DNA of 64,000 nt from positions 107,155-171,154 of the forward strand of contig JAIETL010000003.1 in NCBI GenBank assembly GCA_019745195.1. The letters are read 5' to 3'. Origin of the DNA: Beijerinckiaceae bacterium (GTDB taxonomy: Bacteria; Pseudomonadota; Alphaproteobacteria; Rhizobiales; Beijerinckiaceae). Below the pieces are notes generated by a model. The model saw only the letters and a program-made list of their open reading frames with translations. It was not told the DNA's origin and did not search any database. The position numbers and the translations under genes are program-made. Shown here in pieces: positions 54,350 through 62,773 of the stretch. Every line of letters starts with the position of its first letter. The stretch's first letter is position 1.

Positions 54350-55250
54350 GAGAGCGCACCTCCGGGAACTGCCGCACCATCAGATGCGCCGGGATCGGCC
54401 GCATGCGCGCCTTCACCGGGCCGCCCATCTGCTTGACGAAGGCGGCCGTGCCAGCGGCGGCGCACTGCTGGACAATGCTCTCGGCCCATGCGTCTTCCAT
54501 GTGGCGCGCGCCCGGGCCGCTCTCGCCCCCGACGATGATCCAGTCGAGCGTCGCGCTTTGGCCGGGCTCGCAAGGCAAGGCCGACATCGAGCCGAGCGGT
54601 GACGGGCGTCGAATTCTCATGAAATCGATCGGCCCAAGCAGAGGCTCGGCGCTGACGAAGCGGATCGCGGCCGGCGTCGCCAACAGATCGGGGATGCGCT
54701 CGTCGGCGCGACGCTGGTCCTCTGCCGAGACGCCGAGCCAGACGTTGGGAAGAGGCATCATCACCGCGCGGCGAGCCTGATCGTAGATGGCATCAGGATT
54801 TTCGCCGCCCCATAGATGTGCGGCGGCATGACCCACGAAGTCGTCGCGGTTCGGCAGGTTGCCCACATAGGCCCGCATGCGGTCGCTGCGCTTCGTCAGC
54901 ACCTGGTAGGTATGCTGCGGCGTCAGCGCCATCACGGCGAAGACGCGGTCGATCCAGGCGTCAAGCGCATCCTCATGGAAGAGGTCGCTCATCGAGTTCA
55001 CGAACCAAGTCGTCGGCTTTCGGCGGCGCAGCGGAGCGAGCAGGACGTGCTCCGGTGCCAGCGCGAGCTTGCCGGTCCAGACACTGCCGGCTTTGCTGGT
55101 GAGGGTGGTGCCGTCATAGTGACGCGCCGTTCCCATGCGCTCTATACGGCCGGCCATCTTCATGGCGTAGCAGTTCGTGCAGCCGGGCGAGGTGATGGTG
55201 CAGCCGACGATCGGGTTCCATGTCGCTTCGGTCCATTCGATGTTCGACAT
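54342..55250 (-). CDS. DUF5131 (phage Gp37/Gp68 family) three-Cys-motif protein
   Basis: 302 residues. Near the N-terminus SNIEWTEATWNPIVGCT, then SPGCTNCYAMKMA gives Cys17, Cys24 and Cys27 (Cx6CxxC), and WFVNSMSDLFHEDA, LTKRSDRM, WIIVGGESGPGAR are further hallmarks. The Cys trio and barrel-like sequence resemble radical-SAM proteins, but the reaction is unknown. In many genomes this family is paired with a TcmP (three-Cys-motif partner) gene; none is seen here. Start ATG 55250 overlaps the preceding gene. Confidence 0.85.
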   Translation of the reverse strand: MSNIEWTEATWNPIVGCTITSPGCTNCYAMKMAGRIERMGTARHYDGTTLTSKAGSVWTGKLALAPEHVLLAPLRRRKPTTWFVNSMSDLFHEDALDAWIDRVFAVMALTPQHTYQVLTKRSDRMRAYVGNLPNRDDFVGHAAAHLWGGENPDAIYDQARRAVMMPLPNVWLGVSAEDQRRADERIPDLLATPAAIRFVSAEPLLGPIDFMRIRRPSPLGSMSALPCEPGQSATLDWIIVGGESGPGARHMEDAWAESIVQQCAAAGTAAFVKQMGGPVKARMRPIPAHLMVRQFPEVRSHG

Positions 55251-55468
55251 CAGCGCTTGCTCCACTGCCATGCGTGAACGACGTCGGTGTTCTGGAGCGC
55301 GAAGTGGCGCTCGCAGCGGAAGCGGCAGACGTGCTTGGTGCCGGGCTTCGTCGGCATGATGATCTCGACGATCTTGAAGGCGGTGCGTCCGCGCTCGGAT
55401 TTGATGAACTCGCCCAGCCGCGGCAGTTCGCCGTCCCATGAGTTCACGGTGAGGGTGACGAGCTTCAT
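55250..55468 (-). CDS. Small phage hypothetical protein
   Basis: 72 residues: LVTLTVNSWDGELPRLGEF at the start and a C-terminal part with two Cys in HVCRFRCERHF. Family unknown. Its ATG overlaps the stop of the DUF1643 gene, and its last base is shared with the start of DUF5131, so all three are translated in series. Confidence 0.65.
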   Translation of the reverse strand: MKLVTLTVNSWDGELPRLGEFIKSERGRTAFKIVEIIMPTKPGTKHVCRFRCERHFALQNTDVVHAWQWSKR

Positions 55469-56130
55469 GCCGCGTCCTTTTCATCGTCATCGCCAAACGA
55501 GACGGTGCCAGGGTTCTTGAACCGGACCGGAGACGCATCGTTCGGAACGCGATGAAGCCCGCGCGCCATCGGATGCTTGGGCGCGCCGCTGGCGGTGAGT
55601 CCTATCGACCAGAGCTTCAGCGTGCTCAGACGGGGCCCGTCCGGATCGTTGATCGTGTCGAACAGGCTCTCGATCCAAAGTTCGGTATCGCCGCCGAGCC
55701 CGCCGGCCGGGGAGCCCCATGCAACCATGGCTGCGTCGTTGGTGATCAGGTCTTTCGCGATCCGCTGGTGGTTGCGGTGGATCTCGTCGCGGACCCACCA
55801 ATCCTGCCGCTCATCCCAGCCGAGCACGATCTTGCCGAGTTCCTTCGGCGACGGGGTGCGGAACGGATAGACGTTGTGGACGCGCAGGCCGGTGAAGCCC
55901 CACCGATGGGTGAAGGCGATGATCCGCAGCAGCGTCGGGTCGTTCTTGACGCTGTCGGCCGTCGACGGGTTGAGCATGATCCAGGTCAGCCATTTGTTCG
56001 GCTCGACCATGGGCCCCCACCAGCGCCAGAGACGCAGGCGCACATCTGCGTCGCCTTCCTGCCACCCACGGATGTCCTCGGGCATGTCGGTCAGCGCCAG
56101 CGGCGCGGATAGCTTCGCGTGGATGCTCAT
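55465..56130 (-). CDS. DUF1643 domain phage protein
   Basis: 221 residues. LTWIMLNPSTADSVKNDPTL, then GFTGLRVHNVYPFRTPSP, AAMVAWGSPAG and, further on, LWSIGLTASGAPKHPMAR cover the DUF1643 domain, found in phages and bacteria. Function unknown; the fold recalls uracil-DNA glycosylase-like proteins, but that is only a suggestion. Overlaps its neighbours on both sides by four bases. Confidence 0.83.
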   Translation of the reverse strand: MSIHAKLSAPLALTDMPEDIRGWQEGDADVRLRLWRWWGPMVEPNKWLTWIMLNPSTADSVKNDPTLLRIIAFTHRWGFTGLRVHNVYPFRTPSPKELGKIVLGWDERQDWWVRDEIHRNHQRIAKDLITNDAAMVAWGSPAGGLGGDTELWIESLFDTINDPDGPRLSTLKLWSIGLTASGAPKHPMARGLHRVPNDASPVRFKNPGTVSFGDDDEKDAA

Positions 56131-56669
56131 GCCGCGTCCCAGCCCTTCTCGTGCTCGCGGCGGGCCGCGTCGAGCGCCTGGCGGTCTGCAGCATCGCGCC
56201 GTCCGAGATAGTCGCGTAAGGCGTGGCGCGTGCTGGCGAAGCCGCGATGCAGGATCGGCGTGCCCCCGGCGATGAACCAGGCGCTACAGTTCTTCTCGAA
56301 GTCGTCGATCAGGATGTCGCCGGGCGCGTGCATGAAAAGTGGCTTGTTGTAGCCGCCCATGACCGGGAGCACGGTGACATGCGAGCCGAGATGCTCGTAG
56401 ACCCAGGCGCGCTTCTGCGTGGCCGCGTTGGCGTAGTTCGTGCGCGGGCAGGCCGTGAGCACGATCGGGTCGAGGTGCGCGATCTCCCGATAGAACTCGA
56501 TCGCGCCAGGGCAGGGCGGCATGTCCCGAAAATAGCTCGGGTGCGCGTTGATCGTCGCCCACATGGCGTCGTCGGCCATGCCGCGATGGTCCAGCCCGAA
56601 CACCGCCGGGAAGTGCGCGTCGAAGTCGGCCATCACGCCGTCTAGGTCGAGATAGAGGCGGGTTCTCAC
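56127..56669 (-). CDS. HAD-family 5'(3')-deoxyribonucleotidase-like protein
   Basis: 180 residues. HAD motif I is LYLDLDGVMADFD with Asp8 and Asp10; LDPIVLTACPRTNY is motif II, and GDILIDDFEKNCSAW is motif IV. The arrangement matches the NT5C family of 5'-nucleotidases that dephosphorylate nucleoside monophosphates. In a phage this would alter nucleotide pools. It overlaps neighbours by four bases. Confidence 0.82.
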   Translation of the reverse strand: MRTRLYLDLDGVMADFDAHFPAVFGLDHRGMADDAMWATINAHPSYFRDMPPCPGAIEFYREIAHLDPIVLTACPRTNYANAATQKRAWVYEHLGSHVTVLPVMGGYNKPLFMHAPGDILIDDFEKNCSAWFIAGGTPILHRGFASTRHALRDYLGRRDAADRQALDAARREHEKGWDAA

Positions 56670-56935
56670 TGGCGCACCTCCGTCTTCTCGCCGCGCACAG
56701 TTGCAAGCGCGATGTTCTGGATCTGCCGGCCGAAGATTTCAGCGGCGCCCAGCACCGCGGCTTCCGGGAACGGCGTGCCCATCATCATGACGACGCGGAC
56801 GATGTGCTCGCCGATCGCGGTGGTGATGCCGGTCATCTGCGCGCTGAACGCCGGCTCGTCATGCTCGGGCGTGCCGATAGCCTGCTCTATACGAGCGCGG
56901 ACGGCTTCGACTGCGGGGTCGATCACGATGGTCAT
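56666..56935 (-). CDS. Small phage hypothetical protein
   Basis: 89 residues, mostly helical, beginning MTIVIDPAVEAVRARIEQAIG and with a central hydrophobic helix VRVVMMMGTPFPEAAVLGAAE. No family recognised. The start overlaps the stop of the gene before it. Confidence 0.6.
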   Translation of the reverse strand: MTIVIDPAVEAVRARIEQAIGTPEHDEPAFSAQMTGITTAIGEHIVRVVMMMGTPFPEAAVLGAAEIFGRQIQNIALATVRGEKTEVRQ

Positions 56936-57801
56936 GCCAGCACCGCCTCCGCCTGAGCCTCGGCAACGGCCAGACGCTGCTGCGCGGACTGGACGCCCTT
57001 GCGCGCCTCGCTCAGCATGTGATCGGCAACCTTGCGGGCCTCGGCCTTTTCGATCGCAACGGCGGCGTCAGGGACAGCTACCCCGAGATCCCGCGCTTGC
57101 TTGCAAAGGTCGATGAGATAGTACGGGCGAGAGTCGGAGTGCCCGCCCGTGTGATAGACGATGTCCTCGGCAATCCGCTTGCGAATGAACACCAGCGCCT
57201 CTTCCTCTGAGGCAAAAGGCCAAGCGTCGGTCGAGCCGCCACTGCCATCGGAGTAATGGCTGATCCGCCACTGGAGATCGCCTTTGGCGTCGCCGTAGAG
57301 CGAGAGCAGCCTCAAGCCTTTCGAGTAGCGGTCATTGGAGGCGAGCACTTCCTCGACCGCCCCGATATTGTAGCGCGAGGCATAGGCGCTTCGCTCGACG
57401 ATATGCGTGAAGCGCCGCTCGATCGCAGCCTCGATGTATTGCAGCGCCGGCACCTGCTTCAGCTTGTCGAGCAAGGCGCGACGCTCGGCGGTAGCGCCGC
57501 GGATATCATCCTGCAGCGTGCGAAGAACCTGGCGCTCGTCTTCGACCTTCGCCTTCAGGTCGGCGATCTGCTCGTCATAGATCTCGGTCGGCGCGGCCGG
57601 GAATAGGCTGGGCACCACCTCGAGATGCTCCGACTGCTCCTCGCGCGTGTCGTCGAAGTCATCGCCCCAACCGCCAGACGGGATGCGAACGATCGGCGCC
57701 ACGACGAAGCCATGCTCCGCCATCGCGACCAACTCGACCTTGCGGCCGTTCCGGTCGAAATAGGTCATGCCGACCTTCGGGGCCTCGGCTTCCTCGCTCA
57801 T
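56932..57801 (-). CDS. Phage hypothetical protein with coiled coil
   Basis: 289 residues. The N-terminal segment VGMTYFDRNGRKVELVAMA looks like a small beta domain. Residues about 78-110 (DLKAKVEDERQVLRTLQDD) form a coiled coil, followed by a mixed region and a helical C-terminus (ARKGVQSAQQRLAVAEAQA). No function recognised. It lies within the overlapping leftward operon. Confidence 0.65.
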   Translation of the reverse strand: MSEEAEAPKVGMTYFDRNGRKVELVAMAEHGFVVAPIVRIPSGGWGDDFDDTREEQSEHLEVVPSLFPAAPTEIYDEQIADLKAKVEDERQVLRTLQDDIRGATAERRALLDKLKQVPALQYIEAAIERRFTHIVERSAYASRYNIGAVEEVLASNDRYSKGLRLLSLYGDAKGDLQWRISHYSDGSGGSTDAWPFASEEEALVFIRKRIAEDIVYHTGGHSDSRPYYLIDLCKQARDLGVAVPDAAVAIEKAEARKVADHMLSEARKGVQSAQQRLAVAEAQAEAVLA

Positions 57802-58241
57802 GATCTCTTGTCCTTCCTCTGGTTGGGGAACGGGCGGGGCTGGTTGCCAAACCCGCGCGACTGAATCGGCCGCTTCCGCTTCTTCGTCTCTGGTGGCGGC
57901 TCGCCTTCGGCCTTCGCGAGCAGGCGCTTTCGGAAAGCCTCTTGCTTCTTCGCGGCGCGCCGCGTGTGCGCGATCGCGTGGATGTCGCCGCCGGCGCTGG
58001 TGATCCGCTTCTCGCCGCCGGGCCCGAAGGTCTTGACCTTGTGGTCGGCTCGCGGGCGCCAGATCAGGAAGCGCGGATCCGACGCCGGCGGCACCGTGTC
58101 CTGCGCCGCCTCATCCCATGGCCGGAGCGCCAAGGCCGGCGCGTGGTCAAGGTCGACCTCATGCGGCTCGAACCCGAGTTGGTAGAGCGCGGCGTGAAGC
58201 TGTGCCTTCAGAGGGATGTGCTTGCGGCGCGCCGACATCAC
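57798..58241 (-). CDS. HNH-like phage protein
   Basis: 147 residues. The middle part DLDHAPALALRPWDE, then DPRFLIWRPRADHKVKTFG and SAGGDIHAIAHTRR follows a pattern seen in a widespread alphaproteobacterial phage family annotated as HNH-type nuclease, with an Asp-His pair and a later His. The zinc-binding Cys pairs of classical HNH enzymes are absent, so activity is uncertain. The C-terminus is strongly basic. Confidence 0.6.
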   Translation of the reverse strand: MMSARRKHIPLKAQLHAALYQLGFEPHEVDLDHAPALALRPWDEAAQDTVPPASDPRFLIWRPRADHKVKTFGPGGEKRITSAGGDIHAIAHTRRAAKKQEAFRKRLLAKAEGEPPPETKKRKRPIQSRGFGNQPRPFPNQRKDKRS

Positions 58242-58681
58242 CGGCGACCTCCGGCCTTGGCGCGCTGTCGCTCCTTGTAGGAGTCGACATCCATGCCGAA
58301 CTCCTCGCGGATCACAGCGAAGGCCTTGTCGCAGAACGCCTTGAAGTCAGGCGCGTCCATCTCGGCGAGCGACATCGGATGGACGTGAACGCCGCCGCCC
58401 ATGAGGCTGGTGAAACTCTCGACGTAGCCGAGATCGCAGAGCAGCGTGTTCGACAGGGCCCGGGCCGTGCCGAACCGTTCCTGGTTGTCGACGACATCGG
58501 CGAGGAAGCCCCAGTAGAGGCGAAGTTGCTCGTTGCTCTTCTTCTGGCTGATGACGGCCTCGACCTCGGCGCCGAGCGGAAACCGCGCATGGATCTCCGC
58601 GTCGTATGCCGACGCGCACTCGTATCCACCGCGCACCACGCGGAGGAACGTCGAGGGCTTGTCTGAGGCGCGCCGGGCCAT
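58238..58681 (-). CDS. Phage protein resembling DUF1367
   Basis: 147 residues. PLGAEVEAVISQKKSNEQLR, then LYWGFLADVVDNQERFG and DAPDFKAFCDKAFAVIREEFG are close in pattern to DUF1367/NinB-region phage proteins encoded near recombination functions. The role is unknown. Four bases separate it from recT. Confidence 0.6.
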   Translation of the reverse strand: MARRASDKPSTFLRVVRGGYECASAYDAEIHARFPLGAEVEAVISQKKSNEQLRLYWGFLADVVDNQERFGTARALSNTLLCDLGYVESFTSLMGGGVHVHPMSLAEMDAPDFKAFCDKAFAVIREEFGMDVDSYKERQRAKAGGRR

Positions 58682-58684
58682 GGA

Positions 58685-60232
58685 TCAGGCTTCCGCGTCG
58701 CGCAGGGCGTTGGCCTTGTCGGTGAACAGCGAGCGCAGCGCCTTGCGCACGCTGTCCTCGACGCCGATGGTCTCACGGACCTCTGCCTCGCCAAACCACA
58801 GCTTCTTCAGCGCGACGCCGTCGGTCGCCTCGGCGATGTAGGCCTTGGCATAGGATTCGTACTCGGCCGGAGTCATGTCGGTCGGCGACTTGGCCGCGAC
58901 GGCGCTGGCCTTCGACGGACGGTCGCCGGGGAAGGTATCGTCCTCTGCGCTGGCGTCGCTTTCGATAGCGTTGCCTGCGCTGGACCTCTCCTGCTGCTGC
59001 GGATCGTCCTCCGCGGTCTCCGCATCGGCAGGCGCGACGCGGGCGCTGGCCTCCTGGTAAAGCAGAATGGCGGCTTCCTGATCGGAGCGCTTCAGCCGCT
59101 CATAGAGGGGCAGGGCCTGCTTTGACCGGATGTCCTCCAGATGATCCTCGTCGCGGGCCCCGTCGAAGAGGGCCTTGATCTTGGCGAGGATCGGAGCAGG
59201 GTCGTAGGTGTCCTCGCCGGCCGGCTGATCCTGCTGCTCTGCCTTCGGCGCAACCTTGGGTGCCGCCTTCGCGGCAGGCTTCGGCTCCTGCTTCGTTTCG
59301 ACGGGCCTGGCCTTCTCCGGCTCGCGCTGCGTCTCCTGCTGCTCTCCGGCGTCGATCTCGCCGGTCTCGGGATCGTGGTCGAGCGTCTCGCCGCCGCCAT
59401 AGACGGTCGCGTCATCCTGCTGCTGATGCGCGACCTGCGCGACGCGCGGCGCAGCGGGCGGTAGGCGCGGCGCTGCAACCTGCGCCGGGATAGCGCGGAC
59501 ATCGCCAAGCACGTCGGCCTGGTCCTCAATCCTGATCGCAGCCTGCAGTTCGGGCGACTGCGGAACGCGCTTCACCAAGCGGCGCAGGATCGTCTTCTTC
59601 GCCATCTCCTCTTCATCGGTCGACCACGGCGTCGACTTGATCTTGCCAGCGGCGAAGGCCTTCCACGCATCTGACCGATCGCGGATGTCGTGAACCTGCT
59701 TCACGCTCATCGGCTCGAAGTCGGTCTCGCCGTTCTTGTACTTCACGACGGCGTAGTAGCCGACGATCTCGCCGCGATCGGAGAACAAGATCGGCTTGTG
59801 GATCAGCTTCTTCTGGTCGCCGAGCTCGCACTCGACATAGTCGGCGCTGTAGACTTCATGAGCGTAAAGCTGGTCGATCTCGCCGGACTGGCGCGCGAGC
59901 TTGTTGAGCCCGCGATAGCCGACGCGCAACTGCGGCTCGGTCGACTTGGTCTTGTAGTTGTAGGCCTCCAGGATGTAGGCCTCGCCAAGTTGCGGATCGA
60001 GCAGCAGGCCGAGCCCGGCGGCCTTCGAGACCTCGCGATAGACGAGCCGCGGGTCGTACTTCATCAGGTTCGGGTTCGCCATGACGGCGTTGACGAGATT
60101 GCGCTCAAAGACGGCCGGCTTGATGTGCGACGGCAGGCCGCTGAATAGCGACGTGCGCCGCTCGGGTGGCAGCACCTCGCCGACGAACTGGTCGACTGGC
60201 GAGACGCGCGGGATCTGGGCAACGGCGTTCAT
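58685..60232 (-). CDS. recT: RecT family single-strand annealing protein
   Basis: 515 residues, much longer than the 270-300 of typical RecT. The RecT core (about residues 25-240) is clear: VFERNLVNAVMANPNLMKYDP, KAAGLGLLLDPQLGEAYI, LRVGYRGLNKLARQSG and DEEEMAKKTILRRLVK. A Gln/Glu/Pro/Ala-rich linker follows (about 255-350), then a helical C-terminal region of about 150 residues. RecT pairs complementary single strands in phage recombination. No matching RecE or YqaJ exonuclease is encoded in the visible operon. Confidence 0.9.
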   Translation of the reverse strand: MNAVAQIPRVSPVDQFVGEVLPPERRTSLFSGLPSHIKPAVFERNLVNAVMANPNLMKYDPRLVYREVSKAAGLGLLLDPQLGEAYILEAYNYKTKSTEPQLRVGYRGLNKLARQSGEIDQLYAHEVYSADYVECELGDQKKLIHKPILFSDRGEIVGYYAVVKYKNGETDFEPMSVKQVHDIRDRSDAWKAFAAGKIKSTPWSTDEEEMAKKTILRRLVKRVPQSPELQAAIRIEDQADVLGDVRAIPAQVAAPRLPPAAPRVAQVAHQQQDDATVYGGGETLDHDPETGEIDAGEQQETQREPEKARPVETKQEPKPAAKAAPKVAPKAEQQDQPAGEDTYDPAPILAKIKALFDGARDEDHLEDIRSKQALPLYERLKRSDQEAAILLYQEASARVAPADAETAEDDPQQQERSSAGNAIESDASAEDDTFPGDRPSKASAVAAKSPTDMTPAEYESYAKAYIAEATDGVALKKLWFGEAEVRETIGVEDSVRKALRSLFTDKANALRDAEA

Positions 60233-60258
60233 GGTGACGTCCTCGGTTTTCGTTGAGA

Positions 60259-61260
60259 TCAGCGGGCTTCTTGGCGGACGCCGACGCGCACGCCGGGCGC
60301 GGGCTCAGAGCCGGCAGGGTTCATGGGGTTCGACGCCAGCCGGTTTGCGAGACGCTCGAGGAGCGTCATCATGTCGGGGTTGGCGATCTTCGCGAGCGAA
60401 GCGGCGAAGGCCTCTGCGTCGGTGATCTCGCCGAACTTGACGTCCATCAGCGAGACCTTGCGGCCCTTCGATCCGGACGTAACCTTGACCGGCTCTGGTG
60501 GTGGAGCCTCGGGCTCGCGGCCGGCAGCAGCGGCTTCTTCCGCCTCGCGCTTGGCCTTGGCGGTCGCCTCGTCGGCGATCCGCTTCTGCTCCATCAGGAA
60601 GGGCAGGTTGACCTTCGCCTTGAGCGCCTTCGCGGTGTCCTCCAGGCTGTCGCGCAGCGGGAAGAACTTGGCGTCGACGTCCCGGCCGCCCTGCAGCCAC
60701 GGCTCCTTCTCGACCTTGTGCGCGGCGATGATCTTCGCCTTAGTCTCGGTCAGCGTTTTGGCGACGTTCGCCGCGATGTCGGCGTCCTTCTGCGTCTTTG
60801 CGGCGCCGGCCTTGACCAACACCGCGGCCTTCTCGACGGCATCCTGCGCCTCGGCGAGCAGCGCCTCGACCGTCCCCTCCGGAGGATGGTTTCCGCCGAT
60901 CGCCTCGCGATCCTGCTGCTTCGGAGCGCGAACCGGCACGCCATCCGGCCAAGCGCCGGTTTCCATGGCGTGGTCGTAGGCTTCCTGCGAGAACGCTGAG
61001 AGCTTGGGCCAGGTCTCGCTGGCGAACCTGAGCCACTCGTCGCCGCAGTCGGGATCGATCGCCTCCTGGTCGCCGATCTTCGCGAAGGCGAGGCCCTCGT
61101 CGAACCATGTTGCGATCGGCGTCGCATAGCCCTTTCCGCTTTCCCGCCGCCACACGCCGGCTGACACCTCGCTCTCGCGCTTCGGTGAGCCGTGCGTGGC
61201 GACGAGAGCCGCCCATACGCTATACTCGGGAGGGACGGATATCTTGGCCTGGGCGTTCAT
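60259..61260 (-). CDS. Phage hypothetical protein with coiled coil, upstream of recT
   Basis: 333 residues from ATG 61260. The N-terminal third has several Trp and ends in APKQQDREAIGGNHPPEGTV. The middle (about 130-270) is a long Ala/Glu/Lys helix typical of a coiled coil, with KIIAAHKVEKEPWLQGGRDV. The C-terminal part GSKGRKVSLMDVKFGEITD resembles a domain found next to phage annealing proteins. It may assist RecT; no catalytic motif is seen. Confidence 0.65.
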   Translation of the reverse strand: MNAQAKISVPPEYSVWAALVATHGSPKRESEVSAGVWRRESGKGYATPIATWFDEGLAFAKIGDQEAIDPDCGDEWLRFASETWPKLSAFSQEAYDHAMETGAWPDGVPVRAPKQQDREAIGGNHPPEGTVEALLAEAQDAVEKAAVLVKAGAAKTQKDADIAANVAKTLTETKAKIIAAHKVEKEPWLQGGRDVDAKFFPLRDSLEDTAKALKAKVNLPFLMEQKRIADEATAKAKREAEEAAAAGREPEAPPPEPVKVTSGSKGRKVSLMDVKFGEITDAEAFAASLAKIANPDMMTLLERLANRLASNPMNPAGSEPAPGVRVGVRQEAR

Positions 61261-61379
61261 GGTTCGCGTCCTGTTGAAGGTCGGGCCCGGCGCGAGGATG
61301 CCGAGTTGAATTGCGAGAGCGGTGTGAACCGCGTGAAATCGTCGGCGGCGCACGCCATCGGAGAGGCGCGCAGCAGGCA

Positions 61380-61754
61380 TCAGGCGGCGTCAGTGAGCGA
61401 GCGATTGGCCAAGGCGATCGCCTCACGCGCGACCTCGTCCAGTTCCCAGCCGATGCCCCATCGGGTGATCACGTCGGCGCCTTGGGCGCGCAGCCGCTTG
61501 CGGATGGTGCTCATGATCGCGGTTATGCCGTTGGAATCCGGCTCGTCGCGGCTGAGAACGCCATAGACGCCTTGCGCCAGCATCTCCTTGGAGACGACGC
61601 GCCGACGGAACATCAGCGCGACGTAGCGGGACTGGAGGTCTGACAGTCCCCAATGCCTGGGCATGTCGACGCCATCGCCGAGAGCGCAGCGCAGATACGC
61701 GACCATCTCGCGAAGCTGCTCGTTCTCACGGGCGAGGGCGTCGAGATCGCGCAT
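61380..61754 (-). CDS. Winged-helix (OmpR/CtrA-type) DNA-binding protein without receiver domain
   Basis: 124 residues. An N-terminal helix (MRDLDALARENEQLREMVAYL) looks like a short coiled coil for dimerisation. The rest matches the OmpR/PhoB output domain: VVSKEMLAQGVYGVLS as the early helices, GITAIMSTIRKRLRAQG as the recognition helix and VITRWGIGWELD as the wing. With no receiver domain it is not a response regulator. It may control phage or host promoters. Confidence 0.75.
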   Translation of the reverse strand: MRDLDALARENEQLREMVAYLRCALGDGVDMPRHWGLSDLQSRYVALMFRRRVVSKEMLAQGVYGVLSRDEPDSNGITAIMSTIRKRLRAQGADVITRWGIGWELDEVAREAIALANRSLTDAA

Positions 61755-62029
61755 CAGGCGGCGGCCTGGTCGGACTGCGCCGACATCACCGGGCGGCCAT
61801 TGCGGCGCTCGCCGGCATCAGCGGCGTCGGCGACGCGCTTGAACCCTTCGTCTTGCGCACTGACGAATGATGGGAGCGCCGGGACATCGTGCTCGGCTGC
61901 GGTCAGCAGCGCATTGTGCAGCTTGCGCAGGCCGGACAGTTCTTCCTCGCGGGTCTTGATGTGGCCGGCGAGGCGCTCGGCAAAGGCGGTGGTGTCGGCG
62001 TTCAACGCCAAGACGTGGTCGGACCTCAT
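61754..62029 (-). CDS. Small phage hypothetical protein
   Basis: 91 residues, helical, with LAGHIKTREEELSGLRKLHNALLTA as the main helix and a polar C-terminus. Its stop overlaps the first base of the winged-helix gene. No family recognised. Confidence 0.6.
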   Translation of the reverse strand: MRSDHVLALNADTTAFAERLAGHIKTREEELSGLRKLHNALLTAAEHDVPALPSFVSAQDEGFKRVADAADAGERRNGRPVMSAQSDQAAA

Positions 62030-62056
62030 GTCGGATTCCTTTCGTGGTGGTGAAGA

Positions 62057-62323
62057 TCATTCGCCAGCGCTGCGAGCGCGGATTTCGATGGTGGGGCGGT
62101 CGTCGTCGCCGGTGTCCCATGCGGGGCCGGGATCACGGGTCCAGTCGATCCGGCGCGGATAGATCGCTCGCAGGAACGTCCAGACAGTGAAGACGAAGAT
62201 GGCGAAACCGATGAACGCCAGCGGCCAGCTCGACGCGAGAACCGAAGCCGGCACGACTATGTCGCGGCCGCAGTCCGTGATCGGGGAGGACGCGAATAGG
62301 CAGGGAGTCAGGTCACGCGACAT
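62057..62323 (-). CDS. Small single-pass membrane protein of the phage operon
   Basis: 88 residues from ATG 62323. One hydrophobic segment, ASSWPLAFIGFAIFVFTVWTF, lies mid-protein, followed by a polar C-terminal tail of about 30 residues. Two Cys precede the helix. Function unknown; superinfection or host membrane functions are possible only by analogy. Overlaps the upstream gene by 11 bases. Confidence 0.6.
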   Translation of the reverse strand: MSRDLTPCLFASSPITDCGRDIVVPASVLASSWPLAFIGFAIFVFTVWTFLRAIYPRRIDWTRDPGPAWDTGDDDRPTIEIRARSAGE

Positions 62324-62630
62324 GGCGATCCCCCTGCGTAGCGATGCCGAAGACGCGGCGACCATCGCGGCCGTCGTGAATCGAAGCGGATATGGCTGGG
62401 GGGCTGAGACACCACCCCGCGTCTTCGGCAACTCGGATGATCGCCAGCGTCGGCGCGTAGCTCTCAAAGAGCCCGCGCGGCTGGCGATCAATAAAGGCCT
62501 GGCACGCCTCGCGGCTGGACCAATGATCCTGCGGCTGCAGCACGCCGCGCTCGACCAGATCGACTATGCGATCGGCGGCTTCGGCATAGCCGACAGGCAG
62601 GTAAACGATGCGGTAGGAATCGAGGCTCAT
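62313..62630 (-). CDS. Small phage hypothetical protein
   Basis: 105 residues: SYRIVYLPVGYAEAADRIV at the start, then SREACQAFIDRQPRGLFESY. It has a compact mixed alpha/beta look but no recognised family. It overlaps both neighbours. Confidence 0.6.
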   Translation of the reverse strand: MSLDSYRIVYLPVGYAEAADRIVDLVERGVLQPQDHWSSREACQAFIDRQPRGLFESYAPTLAIIRVAEDAGWCLSPPAISASIHDGRDGRRVFGIATQGDRHVA

Positions 62631-62773
62631 GCGAACCTCGCGATCAGTTGTGTCGCTGCGGCTGCGGCGCTAAAAAGTCCGAGAGCAAGCTCGTAACCAT
62701 TCCGGCTGCGGCAGAGGTATGCTCCAGCGAAAGCGCTGTTTGCGGCGAGGAGGAGAGCGGCGCCGAGCGTCAC
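62627..62773 (-). CDS. 48-residue hydrophobic phage mini-protein
   Basis: GTG 62773 overlaps the stop of the upstream gene (GTGA), and its TGA overlaps the ATG of the downstream gene (ATGA). The product MTLGAALLLAANSAFAGAYL, then CRSRNGYELALGLFSAAAAAT, has two hydrophobic stretches and a basic middle, like a tiny membrane protein. It exactly fills the gap between two genes, which argues for it being real. Confidence 0.55.
   Translation of the reverse strand: MTLGAALLLAANSAFAGAYLCRSRNGYELALGLFSAAAAATQLIARFA

Noticed and set aside
61257..61358. 33-codon leftward frame ending in an ATGA overlap with the coiled-coil phage gene
   Set aside because: Low-complexity product and no clear ribosome site; overlap may be chance. 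Kept as a note only.
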